DNA of 64,000 bases. Origin: Siphonodentalium dalli (lineage: Eukaryota; Mollusca; Scaphopoda; Gadilida; Siphonodentaliidae). The notes under the pieces were generated by a model. It worked only from the letters and a program-made list of their open reading frames with translations. It was not told the origin of the DNA and did not search any database. Positions within the stretch are counted from its first letter, which is position 1. Each line of letters begins with the position of its first letter. Both the position numbers and the translations under genes were made by a program. Location: the NCBI GenBank assembly GCA_032622095.1, contig CP136064.1, positions 38,862,426-38,926,425 of the forward strand, read 5' to 3'. Of the stretch, positions 34,711 through 45,297 are shown in pieces.

Positions 34711-35175
34711 CAAATCTGGATATCTTTCATGCCATAGCCAGACACAGGGTATGAAATAAATCGAGTTTTGCTAACCGTGGGCGACAACTCTGTGGCGAAA
34801 GCGCGGACATAAATTGTAATGCATTCACCCAATAGGGCATACTGAGTTGTACATATGGTCCAAATTTGGAGTCTCTGCTGCTCATATTTTTCGAGATACA
34901 GCAACCCCATTTGTTCACAAAAGGGTAGATAACTCTGAAAATCAAGCGCGGACAATATTCTATATAGTCTATTCAGTTAGAATTAGTATATGTCTATATG
35001 CGTACGAAATTCCAGATCTCTATATATTGTACTTCCAGAGATAAATGAGTTACAAAATTGCTAAGAATAATAATAATAATGGAAAAAAAAAAAAAAAAAT
35101 TGAATAACAATATACTTCCATATTAAAATATGGAAGTATAATTATGTCAGATTTTATCATCACAAACACAATTAA
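34711..35175 (-). repeat. Reverse copy of the 8226-9050 interspersed repeat
   Basis: The segment TCGAGTTTTGCTAACCGTGG to GGTAGATAACTCTG aligns in reverse with about 8830-8960. It is bounded on the right by a TATACTTCCATATTAAAATA/TATGGAAGTATA hairpin (35109-35141) after an A17 run. Confidence 0.5.
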
Positions 35176-36895
35176 GGCCATAATACATATATTCCTAGAT
35201 GATCATCGGAAGTTTTTTGAAAATTGGGGCGGGGGGGAGGTATTTATTATTTATTATTTATTTCCAGCTCGGCATAGATGAACCAAGTAAAGTTGATTCA
35301 ATTCATTGCTATGTTGTATACATGTGCAATATTAATAAAATGTGAGTTAAATGAAGTGAAAGATGGAAATAAATAATACCTGCCAATAAATGTCATGTTG
35401 TTATATATATATATTCCGAATTTCCCATCATTTACTTCATTTATAAAAAAAACACATATGATATATATATATTAATATCGCACACACATATGTTGTGGTG
35501 CAAACTAAATGTCAAAAGATTCCCATGTCAAGCATATTCGCATGCCCTATTTCTATGTGGTGTTCGGTATCCCGAGAATTGAGCAAATGCTTGCGGCACG
35601 GAACAAGCACGATTAGGCAAAAAAAATAAAAAATTGTTTCCTATTACGGTGCCAAAAAATTCCAGGTAGGTAGGTAGGGATTGTTTTTTTTTTGGTAATA
35701 TTTTTTTTATTTTTTCCCCGAACAGTTAAGAAGTGCATTAAAGCTTACTCTTTATACTTGTGTTAATGCTGTCCATGTATATTGTAAGAAAACAGTTAAT
35801 GTAGCACAATAATATGATATAAAGTATTGTCAATGTGGACAAACAAATGCCTCCCAAGCACTCAACTATGCAGTTCTCTTGTAATTATTCTCTCAGTTTA
35901 GATTGTGGTGGCGCATCTTCATCAGAACACAATATTGACATATCAACAGGCCCAAGATGAACACCATTATAGGGCTTTTCTATGACTTTATAATAAAATA
36001 ACTTGTATGATATTAATTCAAACCTCACTCAAATATTTGATCATACACCTCAGGACCTAAGACACACATCCACTGGCAGGATATCTCACATGCGCCTCAG
36101 TCACATTGCACAGGGTGTAAATGTTCCTCAGTCTCAGACGCCCCTCAATTGCATTGATATATAAAGATCCACACCACACTGAAAATGGTACCGTTACCAC
36201 TACACAGGCCACACCTTGACTGATGTACCACACCCCAGCGCTGATTCAAATTGCCCCCAACTTTGAAGTTCCTTATGCACACTGGCATTACATGCTTGCA
36301 AGTTTTATACACTCATACAAACCAGTAGATAATTCCATGTGCTGTTTTTAAATAGTGCCCATCCCAGATGGGTGTTTGATATTGTAGACATGCAGTTATC
36401 TTTATACTGTATCCATACTCGTAACTATGCATGAACACTATGAATCCTTGATTGACTGTTGACTGGGGAGAGGAACTTTAAATTCTTATATAGAAAGTCT
36501 ACTACATGTATATTGCTCTCTAGCAGATAAGACTTCTTCCCACAAGAGATGGGAGTTTAACAAAAAAGATTACCACAAGCATGTTTTAAAGACTGCATAT
36601 TTATTGGTGAGATTGGGATTCATCTGCAACCACAAATGGACATACATGTATTTTGATAGAAGTAAATTGTTTTTAAAAATTCCATCTAAAATTATTGCTG
36701 CTTAATGTAAACATAGTATAAAGTATATATTTAGCTATATAGGTGTGCTTACATGCCAATTACATGCATTAAACAAAATTTATTAAAAAAAATTTGTGTT
36801 TGACTTTCGTAAATGGTATAATAAATAAATCCGAGGCGGGCTGAAAAAATCGGGGCGGGCGCCGATGATCATCTAGCAATATATTTATTATGGCC
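35176..36895. mobile_element. Harbinger-like 1.72-kb TIR element with TAA target duplication
   Basis: Left end GGCCATAATACATATATTCC, then TAGATGATCATCGG. The right end in reverse reads GGCCATAATAAATATATTGC, then TAGATGATCATCGG: about 34 bp with two mismatches. TAA flanks both ends (35173-35175, 36896-36898). TWA duplications and GGCC/GGGCC ends fit PIF/Harbinger. There is no frame above 60 codons, so it is non-autonomous. Confidence 0.78.
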
Positions 36896-37209
36896 TAAAG
36901 GATTGTGGTACCTTTCTGTAAAGCTGAGTAAAGCCTAATCCCACATATTTTAAGTCTATTATATTGGATAAAGTTAACAACTAAAGTGACATATATTCAA
37001 ATCTTAATTTAAATTTTAAGATTAAAATTTTAATTAAAAAAATATAATAGCAATAGTTGTTCTGTGATTAGTATAATCTACAAAACCAGTTAAATGTCTA
37101 CCATTTTAAATGGTGTGCCTCATTGTAAATCTTGCTGCATGTACTTACATGGGAATTCATATTCCAGTTGCGACCCCCCCCCCACCCAATATTTTTAATA
37201 TACTCACCT
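36896..37209. other. AT-rich spacer, no recognised feature
   Basis: Nothing assignable. Confidence 0.4.
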
Positions 37210-39265
37210 GGGGCCTGTTTCATGAAGGCAACTTATGACATAGTTGGGACTTAAGATGGTCATAATAGTTCAAACTTCAGTCATAGGTGCGTTTCACGAA
37301 CAAGGTCTTAACTTAAGATGGTCTTAACTTTGGTCTTAACTTTACGACTGCTGTGAGGTGTCATAAGATAATCTTAAAGTTAAGACCTACGTTGTGATCC
37401 GCAGTTGGTCCGAAATGTGGATGGATCCAGTTCATGTATATATTATTATAAACACATTTAACTGAATAACATCTTGCTAGCACGGAGGGTGTTTCAGAAA
37501 TGGTAGTAATTAATAACCAACTGGTAAGCTATATATAGGAGTGACGTGGCCAGTGGTTGCAAGATTGGGGGGGGGGGGGTGTCCGCTACTAACTGTAAAC
37601 CGCCAAGACCGGACTATATATACATGTCTAATTGCTGTAACAAAAAGAATATATTTCCATAGAGTTGGACATCATTTGCGATTCAAATCACCCAATCGCA
37701 CTGTAGACAATAATCATGTTGAGACAATTAGTCCGAACATTTTCACATCGAGGATAATAGTGAATGATTTATACTCAGGTTTGTTTTATATAAATGCTTA
37801 TGTCAGCTATTATTATTATTATTATTATTATTATTTACTTGCTTCTATATTATTATGTTATAATTTTATTGTAAAATATATTGTATATGTACCCCGTATA
37901 TATATCGGCAAGATAATAATACATAATATGTGTTATTTTATTATTATTATGTATATTATCATAACCCACCCACGCGAATCTCAGATCTTATACATTTATT
38001 ACATCTGCATCACATGTTTATTAACTATGAAATAAAAAGATAGAGAGCATGTATATATATAGTATACGGACCGCGCGGGCACACCGGGATCCACGAAAGA
38101 ACATATCACTGTGAACCGGCCCACAAACCACTTAGGGAATTACTAAAATACCAATATAAACTATACCAGTGGTATAGTCTATATTGGTATTTTAGTAATT
38201 TTCCCCAGGGGCCTCTGAACCGGCCGTCTGTTCATGTTTTGTTAATTATAAACGCTCTTTATTAGAAGTCGTTGCTTTGGTTTTTATTAAAACATATATG
38301 CAAAATGTCGTTCAACATAAAGTACTTTCGAAGATCATACGCACTTTGTTAACTATAACAGGCGTTTAGCATATTTGTCAACATAACCAGAGCAAATGGC
38401 ATTAACATCATTTATATATGGCTTCTACAAGTATGTCTCAGATTGGAAATCAGTCTATTTGGAGCACGATATGAAGTCCTGTTCACATTATAGCAATATA
38501 AATAAAGAGCGTTTCGTGTTAGTATTCCATGAATGTTGGCAATCAATAAAGAGCGTTTAGTTCAGTGCTTCCATCGTGGTGTATTGTATGTGTATGCCGT
38601 CGTGGCGACATATTCTGTTTCCTGGTATTATAGATGCTTCAAAGACGTATAATGTATTAGAACCTAATATCTGCATTGAAAGGTCCAAAATATGTCTCGC
38701 GTCGTCTTGATTGCATGTTATATGGGTGAAGGTTCACATTCTGAGTTACGATGTATATATAAGTCCCTTTAATAACTGAAATAATATATTTGAGCTCGTT
38801 ACGTTTGTTTAAAATAGGCACTGGACGCATTCAGCCATGTGTGGATGGAGTCTGACGCGAAAACACAGTTAAAAAAGAGAAAGGTAGTAGATGGGCGCGA
38901 AGCGCCCGAGATGTTAAAAGGCGCGCTCGTGCAGTTAGTTAAGTATGCACCAGTCATTATACTGATTATCGCCCTTGGATTACAATATCATAATTATTCT
39001 TAGACACGCCCTGGTATCTGTCACCAGACACTGTACCTGGGCATATAACATACACAGAACCAATATTTTCTGCGCATAGCTGTAATAAATTGTCGAGAGC
39101 CAGTCTAAAAGCGCGCGAACTTAAAATACTACTTAAGTAGGACTTAATCTTGTTTTGTGAAACGCGTTCTTGAAACGGAAAAGTTACATCATAAGATCCA
39201 CCTTAGATCTTAGTTTAAGTCCATCTTAAGATAATCTTATGACCTTGCTTCATGAAACAGGCCCC
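37210..39265. mobile_element. 2.06-kb TIR element with GGGGCCTGTTTCATGAAG ends and an inner second pair
   Basis: The left end GGGGCCTGTTTCATGAAG is matched by CTTCATGAAACAGGCCCC on the right. Next inside are related motifs CTTAAGATGG and CATCTTAAG. A second pair lies further in: GCGTTTCACGAACAAGGTC at about 37291 and TTGTTTTGTGAAACGC at about 39147. Target duplication is ambiguous. The interior has an (ATT)n run, a palindrome at 38137-38202 and three AAGAGCGTTT motifs. The 164-codon frame at 37541-38035 spans the ATT run and is not accepted as a gene. Confidence 0.65.
38137..38202. repeat. Hairpin palindrome
   Basis: AATTACTAAAATACCAATAT-type left arm and ATATTGGTATTTTAGTAATT right arm, about 31 bp per arm, with centre CCAGTGG. 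Confidence 0.85.
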
Positions 39266-40294
39266 AGTACTGCAAACCCGATTGGTTCATGATCACTTGT
39301 TTTAATCCTTCAAATGCATGGAAATTATCATTCTTCAAAACAAGCTGGCATTCGTGTCCATGTACCGAATACTAAATCACACTAGAAATTCCTGGATTAT
39401 CAACGAAACCCACCCCACTTTGAACAACGAGTATACCATCGACATAAAATGCATTTCCATGGGCAAGGTCCTGCATACAGCCCCAAACAACACAACAGTA
39501 CCACATGCACACTGGTAAAGCCAATGTATTCCAGCTGTCGACTCATGCGACAGAAAATCGTGCGAAGTATGCCATAACCAGGACAAACTCGTCGGCCTCA
39601 TGCAGTATTAAGGTCACTACTCCACCCATATCTTCTTTCAGTGAACGTATTAAACATACCCCAGATATCAACACACATGACCAAATGTGTGCTCTAAACG
39701 ACGGGGCTTCGTGGTCAAATTATCATTACCTGTAAATATCTCGCCCTGTCAGATCGCCATGCACGGACGAGCAACATTAAAGTCTTGCAATCGAATTCGC
39801 CCAGATGTATCTTACAACAAATTGCTTGAATATGGTTGCACCCCTCCCCTATTACTACCGAACAGTACAGTATGAATAATCAGATAACCACGCACGGGTA
39901 ACTTCTAAATTCTGCACTAAAACTTGCCCAGATGTATATTTAAGACATTTACTAGAATGTCGTTGTTGGGCCCCTCCCCTGCTACTATCGCACATTACAA
40001 TGTGCACAGTTTAACACGATTAAACCCCTATTATGAACCTTGTATTATTGTTATACTATACAGCTTTTGTAAATAAATACATCGATACGACGGTGACCTC
40101 TTGCATGGTGGGTACTTCCCTGCATGCACTCTCTTGGTGGCCCTGTACGGTAGTGCCCATCACGATCAGGTCGTTTTACATGCACCTAGTTTAGATGCGA
40201 AAGCTGCTTCATACCCATTACTTTTATTTAATGCACGCCCCTGTTCATATGTGCAAGTAGAAGACACACTCAAACCTCATCACCGAACGACATA
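39266..40294 (+). other. Unassigned region upstream of the LINE
   Basis: About 39775-39870 and 39915-40010 are diverged tandem copies (CGCCCAGATGTATCTTACAA versus GCCCAGATGTATATTTAAGA; both continue with CACCCCTCCCC/GCCCCTCCCCT). TTTTGTAAATAAATACATCG at 40064 resembles the 3' tail of a non-LTR element, so a separate truncated retroelement may end near 40085. The short frames at 39318-40295 have no domain that I recognise. Confidence 0.35.
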
Positions 40295-41698
40295 AATTCT
40301 GTCTCCAAAGTAATTCCACTCCATAAAAACGAGTCTACTAGTAAAATAAAAAATTATAGGCCCATTAGCATTTTACCCGTCTTTTCGAAATTATTAGAGA
40401 AACTTATGCAGAGTAGGCTATTTTTATTCCTTCAAAAACACAATATTCTACATAAACACCAATATGGATTTCGCAAGAACCACTCTACGATACACCCCTT
40501 AATGCACCTTCTAGATCATGTAGCAGAAAACAACGACAAACCAACTAAGGACTCTACATTAGCTATTTGCATAGACTTGTCGAAAGCGTTTGATACAATC
40601 AGTCATGAAATTTTATTGGGAAAGCTAGAACATTACGGAATTCTAGGAGTTTCTAAAGACTGGTTTAGAAGTTATCTAATGGGTAGAAAACAATATGTTG
40701 ACTGTCGAGGACATACTTCCGCATTAAAAATGATAACGTGTGGCGTGCCCCAGGGGTCAGTTCTCGGTCCGACAATTTTTCTCCTCTATGTAAACGATAT
40801 GCCCCAATGTACAAAAATTAATTTGCTGTCATTTGCTGATGATACCACCCTATATTCATCTGGCTACGATAAAAACAAATTAAAAAAAGCATCAATTACC
40901 GAATTAAAACACATATTTGAATGGTGGTGTTGTAACAAACTGTCAATCAATACAGCTAAAAGTAAATTCATGTTAATCCACCCTAAAGGCAATGAAGAAA
41001 AGTGGAGAAAATTAACTCTTAAAATGAATGGCATAGAATTAGTTAGGGTAGGGAATCACATGCAAGTACAGTCCATCAAATTCCTAGGTATTATCATGGA
41101 TGAAAACTTAACGTTTAAAACCCACATATCAATGATACAAAGGAAGCTGAACCACACCATCTACTGCTTGAACAAAGTTAAAAACATTTTACCAAAAGAA
41201 TCACGAAAAATTATATACCACTCCTTAGTCCATAGCCATCTTATTTACTGTCTCCCAGTATGGGGGCACTCATGTCATGCTAGTGTGCTATCAACCTTAC
41301 AAAAAAGAGCAATTCGTATTCTGTGCAAACCTAAATATAATAGCCACACAAAACCCCTTTTCAAACAAGAGATTATTCTAATGTGCAAAGATCTCTACAC
41401 CATGCAGGCAACGCTCTTTACGTACAACTGGACTAAAAGAAATCTCCCAAAATCATTTGAAAAAATGTTCACTTACTCCCTCGGTGTAAATACAAGACAG
41501 GCGAATAAACTAAGAATCAAAACTCCGAGAACATGTTTCTCAGAAAATCTATCAACACATACTTTTCCCAATGTGTGGAATTCGATTAATTCCAAAATAA
41601 AAAATTGTAAGTTTAATTATGTATTCAAAAAATTATTATCTACTGAACTAATAGGTAAATATTCGGCTACATGTAACATCAAATCGTGCTACATTTGA
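40295..41698 (+). CDS. Reverse transcriptase, partial ORF2 of a non-LTR retrotransposon
   Basis: This would copy element RNA into DNA at the target site. The frame is open without ATG from at least 40295: SKVIPLHK, then NYRPISILPVFSKLLEKLM lies upstream of the first Met at 40406. Numbered from that Met: motif A IDLSKAFD at 56-63 (catalytic Asp57), GVPQGSVLGP at 113-122, catalytic FADD at 143-146 (Asp145, Asp146), and then a primer-grip/thumb region with FLGIIMD. The C-terminal segment (LPVWG, a Trp-Asn-Ser motif near residue 397, FKKLL) is typical of animal CR1/Jockey-type ORF2. There are no internal stops or frameshifts, so the insertion is fairly young. The apurinic endonuclease domain is missing, so it is not autonomous. 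Confidence 0.92.
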   Translation, partial: NSVSKVIPLHKNESTSKIKNYRPISILPVFSKLLEKLMQSRLFLFLQKHNILHKHQYGFRKNHSTIHPLMHLLDHVAENNDKPTKDSTLAICIDLSKAFDTISHEILLGKLEHYGILGVSKDWFRSYLMGRKQYVDCRGHTSALKMITCGVPQGSVLGPTIFLLYVNDMPQCTKINLLSFADDTTLYSSGYDKNKLKKASITELKHIFEWWCCNKLSINTAKSKFMLIHPKGNEEKWRKLTLKMNGIELVRVGNHMQVQSIKFLGIIMDENLTFKTHISMIQRKLNHTIYCLNKVKNILPKESRKIIYHSLVHSHLIYCLPVWGHSCHASVLSTLQKRAIRILCKPKYNSHTKPLFKQEIILMCKDLYTMQATLFTYNWTKRNLPKSFEKMFTYSLGVNTRQANKLRIKTPRTCFSENLSTHTFPNVWNSINSKIKNCKFNYVFKKLLSTELIGKYSATCNIKSCYI

Positions 41699-42259
41699 GA
41701 CATATAATCGTCATATCACTTGCCTCAAGCAACTTACAACTTAGAGTTATCACCTGAATATCCGCCCTTCCAGACAGCCCTGTGATATACACGGCGGCGT
41801 CCGTGAATTTTGAAATGTTATATATGGTAAGGCAAATTATGTACGGCATTATGCTGTCATAAAAATCTAACTGATTGCCTGGTTTCCGCCGTCCACTCTG
41901 TTTAATTCAAAAACTACATTATATAGGGCCGTCGCGACCTCACTATATTATTCCGATTTAGTTTTTTCTAACTTGTCCATCAAACGCAAAATTATATAAG
42001 ATATCTACTCTTAAGTTCACAATTTATACCATTTTCAATTAAAATATCAATATAGTATAATTATTTAACATTAACACCAACCAGCAAATCTGAAATTACA
42101 TACGCCATCATATTTTCTTATTGTATTATTTATTGAGGGGCAGCAGGAAGACGGCCAGTAGGTCATGCTGCTCCTGTACAATACTATTAATTCATATATC
42201 AATGCTTTGTTATCTATTCTTATCTATTGTACAAATAAACATCTACATCTACATCTACA
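40295..42259 (+). mobile_element. 5'-truncated non-LTR retrotransposon (CR1/Jockey-like LINE)
   Basis: Reverse-transcriptase coding sequence (from at least 40295) is followed by a stop at 41696-41698 and about 560 bp of 3' UTR. The 3' end has a tail of ACATCTACATCTACATCTAC immediately after AAATAA at 42232-42259. Short tandem 3' tails are common in CR1-, L2- and Jockey-type elements. No endonuclease or first ORF is present, consistent with 5' truncation during insertion. Confidence 0.75.
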
Positions 42260-42662
42260 ACCCGTATTATATCATTAAAAAAATCATATTTCCTAATCTT
42301 TCACTAGTGATGGATAGGCGCGTGCTACATATCACTTGGCATCGCGCCAAAAGAAGAGTGACCGCGCCACGTGTTTACATTGATTCAGGCGGGAAAATAC
42401 TATTTCGAAAAAGCCGCACATGACACCAACACCAGACAATGCAAACTTGTCGCTAGTGTTCATTAAAGTTAAATTCTTGTCAGACTTCGTTGCACTAACA
42501 AAAATAGACACAAAAACAAAGAGGTAAATTGGGGACAATATTTTCTGTCGCCAGCCACAGAGCGCAATACTGTCGTATACTGCCGTGAAGCATCTCGGCC
42601 AAAGCTGTAAATATAAGCATTTTGCAATTTCTTTTATGGATTTTGATTTGTTAATAAAGCAT
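42260..42662. other. Non-coding stretch, no recognised feature
   Basis: A 116-codon minus-strand frame (42332-42682) has no recognisable domain or bias and partly overlaps the duplicated segment. I do not call it a gene. Confidence 0.35.
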
Positions 42663-43848
42663 AAAGTTCTAATTTGCTGCAATTTTGACGAGAAGCTTGT
42701 GAAAATCTTTGATTTAACATTCTGTCATTAAAGGTATGGTTGGCCTTGGCGGTGGGTATCCTGTGAAAATATTACCACCCGTCAAAAACCGCCACAAACA
42801 GAAAGAACATCAAAATGTAGACAGACTTTGTCCGTATACAAATAAGAAATATCGCATAAACAGTATGTTATTCTCATATGTTTGACCATTGTTATGTAAA
42901 CAAAAGCATAAAAAGTTACCTTTCTTGTGTTTGTTTATATTATAATGGTAAACATAAAGAGCGTTCTTTGTCGGTGAATTCCTGATATGGAACTAATAAA
43001 GAGCGTTTATGCCATTTGTGTGTGATTAGCCAGTAGCATTGTGCTGACCTCTGTAATACAATCAGGCTCTTGCTTAGGTAAAATATAGTAGGTCTTTATG
43101 ATAACATGCTGTTTACGCGATGGTCATGGTATATATGAACGAAACTGTATGCGTTTTAATGTTTTTCTGTTTACGGTGTTTGGAACAAATATGAATATTT
43201 TCGACAATTAAGGCCTCACGTACCTTTAAGTGTTTAGTGCGGGAATTTGACTTTGGGGCGATCCGTTTTTGCCATTTTGGCTGGAAACCCCCATGTTAAA
43301 TATAGAAACCACAGACCAGTACCGAGCCGGTGACAGAGTCAGAAAGGAAGTATGACTGGTGCGCTCTGGTAGAGATCGATGCGCATTTACATAGCGATTG
43401 TGTGCATGCGCATGCGCATACCATCCTATTTTGAAATGGTGAACTATTTGGCACCCCACCGTATCGACAAACCCGTTCCCACACTCGCGTCGTTCTGCGT
43501 GTGATTTTATCATCGTTAATATTTACGGATGGCATTTACTTGCAACTGCTGTTCGGATTTATGCATGGGTGGGACGTGAGTCTAGGCCTAAACGAGAGAC
43601 AATTATTACTGCTGCGATCTCTGAGAGTAAGGGTAAATGTCACGTAAAAGGCACTTTGGTCCGCTACTTGTGCGATCGATGTGGCTTATATACACAATAA
43701 TGGTCATCTATACAATACTATAGTTCTTTGTCATATCATGCGCATTTGTGAGCTATTTATTTCAGTCGTAATGTACGAAAATAGGATTTTTTTTGTATTT
43801 CCATCGTGCTATTTATAAAAACGCATTAATTGGAGATTATGAATTGAC
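42663..43848 (+). repeat. Duplicated segment, copy B (pairs with 1081-2047)
   Basis: Collinear with copy A from CATTCTGTCATTAA to AAACGCATTAAT. It differs by the MITE at 42732-43225 and by lacking the insertion found at 1475-1746. Confidence 0.75.
42732..43225 (+). mobile_element. 494-bp TTAA MITE (AGGTA family 2), copy 2
   Basis: TTAA lies on both sides (42728-42731, 43226-43229). Ends are AGGTATGGTTGGCCTTGG and AAGGCCTCACGTACCT. The paralogous segment at about 1150 reads TCATTAAG without interruption, so the empty site is directly seen. ATAAAGAGCGTT motifs occur at 42953 and 42997. Confidence 0.9.
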
Positions 43849-44322
43849 TAGTTGGTCGCGACGCGTCCGGTATGGTCGACCAAATTGAGTGATCTTCTCT
43901 TTCATTCCTTTATGACTTGTTGATTTAATTTGTATAGTGTTATTGATCACCATAACATTCCCGATGAAGCCGTAATAAAGGGACACGAGCTTCAATATGG
44001 GTCAGGGTGGTCCTCTGAGAATCCCTTAGCAAGATGCCACCAAAAGCAGTAGCGCAAGGAGTGGTCGAGGGGGTCAAACACCTGATTCATTTAGAATTTT
44101 GTCTTATATTGTAATTGATAAAATGAAAATCGAAAGTCAAATTGTTACAATAAATTACCCGCATGTTATATATAGATTATTTTGAACAGGCCTGACGTAT
44201 TATATATATGTTTTATTTTTTGGAATTTGTTTTGTTAATAATTGAAAATTGAATGTTAGAAACTAGTTGTACATTGATATTTATTACACACTTAGCCGTG
44301 ATTTATTTATATATATATATAG
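43849..44322. other. AT-rich spacer, no recognised feature
   Basis: Nothing assignable. Confidence 0.4.
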
Positions 44323-44464
44323 AATATACGCATAGTGTTTCTGAATAACAAATTTAATCCACGAGTGGGATTGGCGATTTAGACCACGAGCTTCAGCGAG
44401 TGGTGTAAATCGCCAATCCCACGAGTGGATTAAATTTGTTATTCAGAAACAGTATGCGTATATT
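44323..44464. repeat. Large foldback palindrome
   Basis: The arms run from AATATACGCAT through CTGAATAACAAATTTAATCC and ACGAGTGGGATTGGCGATTT, paired with their reverse complement ending ATGCGTATATT: about 60 bp per arm with roughly one mismatch and a short centre (CCACGAGCTTCAGCGAGTGG). Confidence 0.9.
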
Positions 44465-44467
44465 TTG

Positions 44468-44633
44468 TTTATGCCACGATCTTTACAATGCGATGGATAA
44501 ACACTTTTCCGTTCAAATTGTATGGAGAAAGTTTAATCCACTCTGCGATGTTTATGCCACGATCTTTACAATGCGATGGATAAAGACTTTTCCGTTCAAA
44601 GTGTATGGAGAAAGTTTAATCCACTCTGCGAAG
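44468..44633 (+). repeat. 83-bp tandem duplication
   Basis: TTTATGCCACGATCTTTACA begins both units (44468, 44551). The units differ at only a few bases. It abuts the palindrome at 44323-44464 and shares its TTTAATCCACT phrase. Confidence 0.9.
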
Positions 44634-44774
44634 TTTAATGAACAGTAGGCACGTTTAATCAACAGGTGTTGATTAAATGTAATATTTAAACAGATGGCTT
44701 TATTTGTGTAGTAAGATAGGCGATCGTGGTATTAATATCTTTAATCATGGAAAGTGTGTAATAAACAGAATATT

Positions 44775-44914
44775 CAATTGGTTTCGATGATTACGTGACA
44801 TAATTCACTCGAGGGTCGGTCCTATTGGTAAAATCACGTTCGCACCGCTCACTCGGGTTTTACCAGGACCGGCTTCCCTCGTGAATTATTTCACGTAATC
44901 ATCGAAACCAATTG
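44775..44914. repeat. Large foldback palindrome
   Basis: The arm AATTGGTTTCGATGATTACG pairs with CGTAATCATCGAAACCAATT. The inner part ATTCACTCGAGGG pairs with CCCTCGTGAAT. It is preceded by AATAAACAGAATAT, as at 4857. Confidence 0.85.
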
Positions 44915-45297
44915 GTGTAAACAATATTTATTTGAACGAAAGAACAGAACATCACATTGACATTTATACATATAGAAAAACAAATAGTTGAAATGAGGAT
45001 TGGATAACAAGCCATAAGCCTATGGCTTTTATAAAAATCCTTTCCTCTAGAAATGTTACCCCGAGTGTCAATACAGACAGCTACAGGGTAAAGAGGACGG
45101 AAATTTGTATATTGTTATGAGTCGATTTCGGAACTCGGTATGTGGAGAAATATACGACCATGCATCTTTGTGCCCAACAACCAAGCATCTATGTATCTCA
45201 TATGTTATTGAATTTTGTCGCGTGATATGATTGCAACAACAAAAAATAACGTTTCAACGAAAGACTGTTTTATATCCGAATAATCTATGTGTAGCTG
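44915..45297. other. Non-coding stretch, no recognised feature
   Basis: Nothing assignable. Confidence 0.4.

Noticed and set aside
37541-38035. 164-codon frame
   Set aside because: It spans an ATT-repeat and AT-rich DNA inside a non-coding TIR element; the Tyr/Ile composition is compositional.
42332-42682. 116-codon minus-strand frame
   Set aside because: No domain, and it crosses from unique sequence into the duplicated segment.
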